Shown one piece after another: positions 6,623 through 10,641 of a stretch of 10,641 bases of DNA. Made by a program: the position numbers and the translations under genes. The DNA is taken from contig DAOVVQ010000127.1 of the NCBI GenBank assembly GCA_030637065.1, positions 1 to 10,641 on the forward strand, written 5' to 3'. Each line of letters begins with the position of its first letter. The first letter of the stretch is position 1. The notes under the pieces were generated by a model. That model was given only the letters and a program-made list of their open reading frames with translations. It was not told the DNA's origin and made no database searches. This stretch comes from Planctomycetota bacterium. Lineage in GTDB: Bacteria; Planctomycetota; Phycisphaerae; Sedimentisphaerales; Anaerohalosphaeraceae.

Positions 6623-8167
6623 ATGGGTTTGAAAAAAAAGAAAATCAGTGTCCGGCGTCAACGTTTGCGTGAGAACCTCTCCGCCGAGCGTTTTTCCAGG
6701 CTGACGGATGCCTTAAACAGTACGCTTCCGTTAGCTCTTGCGGTCCTGCTGTTATTTATCGCCGGCACGATCATCCTGCTGAGCATCGACACGACCTTTT
6801 GGCCCCGTTTGAGATGGCGACCCGTCCAGGAGATTTTTGCCCTTGGTGCGATCGTGGTTCTGGTCTGTGTGGGGGCGGCGCTGTACATTCACCACTATCT
6901 TTACAGGATTCTTATCAGGCCGACAAGGACTATCGCTTTGGCGGGTTTGTTCCTTCTGCTGCTGGTATTGACCCGGATCGGCTCTTTGTATCCGGAGTGG
7001 ATATACCTTGCCACGGGATCGGCTGTTAGCAGTGCGATCATCCTTACCATCGCTTACAATCAGCGATTCGCTATCGGCCTGACGTTGTTTTATTGCATTC
7101 TGGCGTGTTTCGCCGTCGGCAGGATCGCGACGGTGGAGCTGTTTTTGACGATGATGGCGGGTGTGGTTACATGCTGTTATTCGCTTCGCGAGATACGCAC
7201 GCGAATGAAACTGATCGAGGTCTCCATGATGGCGGCGATAGCGGTGGGCGTAACAGCGGCGGCTTTGGGTGTCATACAAAGCGCTACCGAGCACCTTTCG
7301 GTCAACGACATTTCCATACGGGCCGGTTCCGCAGCGGCGGTTACTGTCGCGGTGGGCCTTGTCATCCAGGGATTTTTGCCGATAATCGAAAAAATCTTCG
7401 GCATTGCCACCAGCATGACGTTGATGGATTACAGCGATGCCAATCAGCCGCTGCTTCGAAAGCTGGCGATGGACGCTCCCGGCACCTTCAGCCATAGTTT
7501 GCTGATCGGCTCTATTGCCGAGGCCGCGGCTGAGTCGATCGGCGCTAACGGCCTCCTGTGCAGGGTAGGGTCGTACTACCACGATATCGGCAAGATCAAC
7601 AAGCCCTCTTACTTCGTGGAAAATGAGATGGGCTCGGCGAATCGTCACGAACAGCTTTCTCCCGCAATGAGCCAACTGATCATCATAGGTCACGTCAAGG
7701 ACGGCATCGAAGTAGCGAAGGAGTATGGTTTGCCGGCGGTGCTGAGGCAATTTATCGAGACGCATCACGGCACGACTTTGATCGAATATTTCTACCACGA
7801 GGCCATGAAGAAGCAGGGCGACAAAGAGGCGCCGGTTTCCGAAAGCGAGTTCAGGTACCCCGGCCCCAGGCCCAGGACAAAGGAAGCGGCAATCGTCATG
7901 CTCTCCGACACGGTCGAAGGCGCCGTAAGGTCGATGAAAGAACTTACGCCGACCAGGGTCGAGGTCATCGTTCACAACATGGCGATGAAGCGTTTGCAGG
8001 ACGGCCAGTTCGACGAATGCGACCTGACTCTCCGGGAACTGAGCGCGATCGAAGCAAGCATCTCAAAAACCTTAGCTGCACACCACCACGGCAGAATCGC
8101 TTATCCGAAATCGCCGGACGAGCCGCTGGACAAGCCAGTGTCGCCTCAGCCGGGAAAGAAAAGCTGA
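6623..8167 (+). CDS. 7TM-HD phosphodiesterase, PgpH-like, without the extracellular sensor domain
   Basis: The family's best known member, PgpH, hydrolyses cyclic di-AMP on the cytosolic side of the membrane. Here the order is: basic N-terminus (KKKK at 4-7), first helix (35-54), a short loop (about 55-70), six to seven further helices (about 71-255), the HD domain (about 285-445) and a Pro/Lys-rich tail. Likely metal ligands are His291, His320-Asp321, His357, His381-His382 and Asp429. Their spacing (29, 37 and 24 residues between the first four groups) fits what I recall for Listeria PgpH, so hydrolase activity is expected. The total of 514 residues is about 200-250 short of the usual 700-800. 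The missing part is the large extracellular 7TMR-HDED domain normally sited after helix 1. An upstream extension cannot restore it because the first helix is present and phoH ends at 6601. The substrate is inferred from the family and from the phoH-pgpH-ybeY order; other nucleotides are possible. The ATG sits in CATATATG with only a weak GACGGA ribosome site. Confidence 0.92.
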   Translation: MGLKKKKISVRRQRLRENLSAERFSRLTDALNSTLPLALAVLLLFIAGTIILLSIDTTFWPRLRWRPVQEIFALGAIVVLVCVGAALYIHHYLYRILIRPTRTIALAGLFLLLLVLTRIGSLYPEWIYLATGSAVSSAIILTIAYNQRFAIGLTLFYCILACFAVGRIATVELFLTMMAGVVTCCYSLREIRTRMKLIEVSMMAAIAVGVTAAALGVIQSATEHLSVNDISIRAGSAAAVTVAVGLVIQGFLPIIEKIFGIATSMTLMDYSDANQPLLRKLAMDAPGTFSHSLLIGSIAEAAAESIGANGLLCRVGSYYHDIGKINKPSYFVENEMGSANRHEQLSPAMSQLIIIGHVKDGIEVAKEYGLPAVLRQFIETHHGTTLIEYFYHEAMKKQGDKEAPVSESEFRYPGPRPRTKEAAIVMLSDTVEGAVRSMKELTPTRVEVIVHNMAMKRLQDGQFDECDLTLRELSAIEASISKTLAAHHHGRIAYPKSPDEPLDKPVSPQPGKKS

Positions 8168-8173
8168 CCATAT

Positions 8174-8635
8174 ATGACCGAAGAGCAAGCCGACATAATT
8201 ATCGATATCACCTGCCGACATCCCGGCCTTGACGGCGACCTTGACAGATTCAGAGAGCTGGCTGAGGGCATCTGCCGCCGTTTTTCTGTCGACAAGGCGA
8301 CCATAAGCGTCGCGATTGTCGGTGATGACGAGATAACGAAGGTCAACGCCGAATTCCTTGACAGCACCGCCAAAACCGACGTTATCAGCTTCGACCTCAC
8401 CGACGAGCAGGACAGCCGCCAATGCTACGAGCTGGTGGTAAACGCCGAGCAGGCCAGTCGCGAGGGCGAAAAAAGAGGCCACAGCCCCGCCGCTGAGATC
8501 GCCCTTTACATCACCCACGGGCTGCTGCACAACCTCGGATTTGACGACGCCGAGGCGGATCAGGCCAAAAAAATGCACGAAACCGAAGATGAGATTTTAC
8601 AACAAGCAGGCTTCGGGATAGTATATAATAAGTGA
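8174..8635 (+). CDS. ybeY: Endoribonuclease YbeY (rRNA maturation factor), variant metal site
   Basis: YbeY is a small cytosolic zinc protein needed in many bacteria for 16S rRNA 3' end processing and ribosome quality control. The 153-residue length is normal. Seen here are the central strand and loop VAIVGDDEITKVNAEFLD (46-63), the TDVISFDL block (68-75) and the metal motif HGLLHNLGFDD (115-125), then the helix ETEDEIL. His115 and His119 are present, but the usual third His of the GYDH motif is Asp125. The conserved Arg of the LNxxYR motif is Leu62. Both changes together recall the Bacteroidetes-type subgroup (GYKD, FL...TDVITFD), so this is probably a lineage variant with Asp as metal ligand rather than a dead enzyme. 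The start lies six bases after the pgpH stop, in a CATATATG context with no clear Shine-Dalgarno, so translational coupling is likely. The gene order with phoH supports the call. Confidence 0.93.
   Translation: MTEEQADIIIDITCRHPGLDGDLDRFRELAEGICRRFSVDKATISVAIVGDDEITKVNAEFLDSTAKTDVISFDLTDEQDSRQCYELVVNAEQASREGEKRGHSPAAEIALYITHGLLHNLGFDDAEADQAKKMHETEDEILQQAGFGIVYNK
8624..8629 (+). promoter_or_regulatory. Possible -10 element for the CNNM gene and recO
   Basis: A perfect TATAAT overlaps the last codons of ybeY, about 55 bases before the GTG start of the next gene. No acceptable -35 is present at 16-18 bases; the nearest TTACAA (8597-8602) has a 21-base spacer. Treat it as a weak candidate for separate expression of the last two genes. 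Confidence 0.25.
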
Positions 8636-8668
8636 CAGTAAGCTGGAATTAAACGTCAGGGTTAAACC

Positions 8669-8674
8669 GGAGAG
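8669..8674 (+). promoter_or_regulatory. Ribosome binding site that supports a GTG start
   Basis: GGAGAG lies nine bases before the GTG at 8684. It is the strongest Shine-Dalgarno match in the window and fixes the start of the CNNM gene; the nearby ATG at 8691 is out of frame. Confidence 0.65.
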
Positions 8675-8683
8675 TAGATTTAA

Positions 8684-9952
8684 GTGGACGATGTTGGATG
8701 GTCGGTGCTGCTGATTTGCCTGTTTGCGGGCGTGTCGCTGTTTTTTTCGATGAGCAATCTGGCGCTGAGGACTTTTTCCCGCGTAAAATTGCAGGAGGCC
8801 TTCAAGGCCGCGGGCAAGGAACACCTCGTCGATGACTTCGTCGAAAGAGTCGAAGACCTCGTTCTTGCCTGCTCGCTGTTTGCCATCATCGCAAATATCG
8901 CCATCGTCGCGGCGATCATCACGCTGCTTTCGGCAAAAAGCTACATTCTGGCCTTCGTCCTGGCGACATTAATGATGGCGGCCTTTTCATTGGCGGCTCC
9001 GCATTCATGGGCGAAGTATACCGGCGAAAAACTGCTCTGCTGCACGCACAAACTGCTCGAATTCCTTGCCCGGCTCGCAGCACCAGTACTGGTTCTGCTC
9101 AGGCTCCATGACGGATTCGTCCGCAGACTGGCTGGGGTAACCGAGGCTACGCCCGATGAGGCCCAGGACCAGAAGCAGGAAGAGATTCTCAGTCTCGTTG
9201 AACAGGGAAGGATGGAAGGCGTCGTCGACGAAGAGGAAGTCGAGATGATCGAAAACGTCCTCGAATTAGGCGACACCGCCGCCCAGGAGATCATGACGCC
9301 CCGCACCGACATGATCAGCATCGATGTCGGCGACGACCTGGAGACGATACTCAAGACCATCAGCTCGGCGGGCCATTCCCGCATACCCGTTTGCGAGGGG
9401 AATGTCGACAACATGATCGGGCTGATATACGCCAAGGACCTTCTCGCCGAGATCGGCAAGGACCCGCAGCAATTCGATCTTAAGAGTAAGATGAGGCAGG
9501 CCTATTTCGTGCCCGAGACCAAGCACCTGAGAAAACTGCTCCACGAATTCCAGAACCAAAAGCTGCATATCGCCATCGTCCTGGACGAATACGGCGGCAC
9601 AGCCGGGATCGTGACCATTGAAGACATTCTCGAAGAGCTGGTCGGCGAGATCGTCGACGAATACGAGACAGCCCCGCCGGCGTCACTGAAGAAGATCGAC
9701 AACAGAACCGTTGAGATCGACGCGAGGATGTATATCGACGACCTTAACAGCGAGTTCGAGTTGGAGCTGCCGGAAGATGCCGATTACGATACGGTCGGCG
9801 GGTTTGTCTTTTCGCACTTAGGCTATATACCGAAAACCGGCGATAAGTTCGATTATGACGGCCTTGGCTTTACCATCGCCGCCGCTGAGACGCGAAAGAT
9901 CAAACGCATCAAAATCCAAAAGCCAGGCGATGGCAAAGAACCGGGTACGTGA
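8684..9952 (+). CDS. CNNM/CorC-HlyC family membrane protein (DUF21, two CBS, CorC_HlyC)
   Basis: Domain order is that of the bacterial CorC/CNNM family, membrane proteins linked to Mg2+ (or other cation) transport. The membrane domain has helices at about 7-30, 58-82, 87-106 and 124-141. A charged helix follows (160-200), then a CBS pair: IMTPRTDM (203-210) to KDLL (251-254), and YFVPETKHLRKLL (274-286) to TIEDILEELVGEI (311-323) with the family's DEYGG (301-305). The C-terminal CorC_HlyC domain spans about 335-412 (DYDTVGGFVFSHLG). The soluble half is textbook, but the membrane half is not. The usual SGSETA motif of helix 1 reads SMSNLA (22-27), and GE(I/V)xPK reads SLAAPH (102-107). Only Asn71 of the helix-2 motif remains. 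Transport is therefore uncertain; a gating or signalling role for adenine nucleotides through CBS is possible. The start is GTG. The gene sits where Proteobacteria place corC (ybeX), next to ybeY. Confidence 0.93.
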   Translation: MDDVGWSVLLICLFAGVSLFFSMSNLALRTFSRVKLQEAFKAAGKEHLVDDFVERVEDLVLACSLFAIIANIAIVAAIITLLSAKSYILAFVLATLMMAAFSLAAPHSWAKYTGEKLLCCTHKLLEFLARLAAPVLVLLRLHDGFVRRLAGVTEATPDEAQDQKQEEILSLVEQGRMEGVVDEEEVEMIENVLELGDTAAQEIMTPRTDMISIDVGDDLETILKTISSAGHSRIPVCEGNVDNMIGLIYAKDLLAEIGKDPQQFDLKSKMRQAYFVPETKHLRKLLHEFQNQKLHIAIVLDEYGGTAGIVTIEDILEELVGEIVDEYETAPPASLKKIDNRTVEIDARMYIDDLNSEFELELPEDADYDTVGGFVFSHLGYIPKTGDKFDYDGLGFTIAAAETRKIKRIKIQKPGDGKEPGT

Positions 9953-9956
9953 TACG

Positions 9957-10641
9957 ATGCTAAAGAAGGACAGGGCAGTTTGTTTGCGCCATGCGAACTA
10001 TTCCGAGACCTCCCAGGTGGTAACGCTCCTGACCAGAGAGTCCGGAAAGATCGCCGCTATCGCCAAGGGCTCCAAGCGGCCCAGATCGCCGTTCGATGGA
10101 CCGATAGAGGTCTTTTCATTCGGCGATATCGGCGTTATCCCGAGTCGATCGGGCGGCCTTGCCACACTGACCGAATTCGGACAAAAACCCGTCTTCCGCA
10201 AGCTGCACACAAGACTCTATCCCCTGAACTGTTCGCTGTTTGCCGCTGAGCTGACCGATACCTTTACGAAGGACCTCGACCCGTGCCCGGAACTTTTTGA
10301 CGGTCTTATCCAATTCTTAACTGACGTTCAGGATGCGGAAGATGATTTCAGTGCGATGGGGCTTTTGGTGCTGTTTCAACTGTCACTGCTAAGCCATCTC
10401 GGCACAAAACTCGTACTTGAAACATGTGCAAACTGCAATGCCGATATCCGTCAAAACCGGCGGGGCGTTTATTTCAGCAGCTCGGCAAACGGACTTATAT
10501 GCTTTGACTGCGAGTCGTCGTTTACCGACAAGATCCGGCTAAGCGATGCCTGCGGGGCAGCTCTTGCAGACCTTAAGCTCCTGCCACAAACAAACGAGCA
10601 AACAATGAAAGAAATCGAAAAGGTGCTCATTTACCACTTCA
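9957..10641 (+). CDS. recO: DNA repair protein RecO, 3' end cut by the window
   Basis: RecO works with RecR (and RecF) to load RecA on SSB-coated single-stranded DNA and anneals complementary strands during recombinational repair. The 228 codons seen cover nearly the whole protein (usual length about 240-270). The N-terminal OB-fold shows the hallmarks: NYSETSQVVTLLTRESGKI (14-32), AIAKGSKRPRS (34-44) and the strand IEVFSFG (50-56). A helical part follows, with a four-cysteine zinc site: Cys157/Cys160 and Cys182/Cys185. There is no stop before base 10641, so the last residues are outside the window. The ATG at 9957 lies four bases after the preceding stop. No good Shine-Dalgarno is seen, so coupling to the CNNM gene is likely. 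RecO also closes the phoH-pgpH-ybeY cluster in Bacillus-type genomes, which supports the call. Confidence 0.95.
   Translation, partial: MLKKDRAVCLRHANYSETSQVVTLLTRESGKIAAIAKGSKRPRSPFDGPIEVFSFGDIGVIPSRSGGLATLTEFGQKPVFRKLHTRLYPLNCSLFAAELTDTFTKDLDPCPELFDGLIQFLTDVQDAEDDFSAMGLLVLFQLSLLSHLGTKLVLETCANCNADIRQNRRGVYFSSSANGLICFDCESSFTDKIRLSDACGAALADLKLLPQTNEQTMKEIEKVLIYHF

Noticed and set aside
6752..7975. Long minus-strand open frame (407 codons) opposite the 7TM-HD gene
   Set aside because: It lies wholly antisense to a gene with clear membrane helices and HD motifs. Its translation is rich in Arg, His, Gln and Asp without domain-like pattern, typical of an antisense shadow in GC-rich DNA.
8174..8635. 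ybeY as a decayed pseudogene because of the altered metal motif
   Set aside because: The frame is full length with normal family blocks, and the same kind of His-to-Asp variant is, to my knowledge, found in intact Bacteroidetes-type homologues.
1..10641. Defence island, phage, integron or CRISPR content
   Set aside because: No repeats with spacers, recombinase, transposase, nuclease-helicase or toxin-antitoxin genes are visible; the genes are housekeeping or unknown membrane and soluble proteins.

Overview
The window reads as a piece of a bacterial chromosome. The gene set and several protein variants suggest Planctomycetota, most likely a Phycisphaerae/Sedimentisphaerales-type lineage. This placement is an inference from gene order and motif variants (PGFGG in CdsA, a His-to-Asp change in the YbeY motif, a diverged CNNM membrane domain, weak Shine-Dalgarno sites). 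I could not test it by a search. All eleven supported protein-coding genes lie on the + strand. I see no tRNA, rRNA, CRISPR array, insertion sequence or phage gene.

Layout. 1-1077: the 3' part of a large multi-pass membrane protein gene whose start lies upstream of the window. 1078-1350: a 273-base intergenic region with the best promoter candidate in the window. 1351-2599: two genes I do not recognise, a soluble protein of 251 aa and a two-helix membrane protein of 152 aa. 2647-3924: purA (AMP biosynthesis). 3987-5659: uppS and cdsA, which make undecaprenyl diphosphate and CDP-diacylglycerol for wall and membrane synthesis. 5666-8635: phoH, a 7TM-HD (PgpH-like) phosphodiesterase gene and ybeY. 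8684-9952: a CNNM/CorC-HlyC family gene. 9957-end: recO, cut by the window edge.

From 1351 onward the gaps are 4 to 62 bases and all genes point the same way, so one long transcription unit is plausible, perhaps with internal promoters. The order phoH - pgpH - ybeY - (x) - recO is the one known from Bacillus/Clostridium-type genomes (phoH-yqfF-yqfG-dgkA-cdd-era-recO). The ybeZ-ybeY-ybeX(corC) adjacency is the one known from Proteobacteria. This window combines both, with an uppS-cdsA envelope-lipid pair and purA in front.

The main points of interest are variants of known families rather than an obvious new system. The PgpH-like protein keeps its transmembrane core and all HD metal ligands but has lost the large extracellular sensor domain. 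YbeY has Asp in place of its third zinc-ligand His and lacks the conserved Arg. The CNNM protein lacks the signature residues of its ion-binding membrane domain. The GC skew of the co-directional genes collapses at about 7.8 kb. Two lineage-type unknown genes lead the operon.
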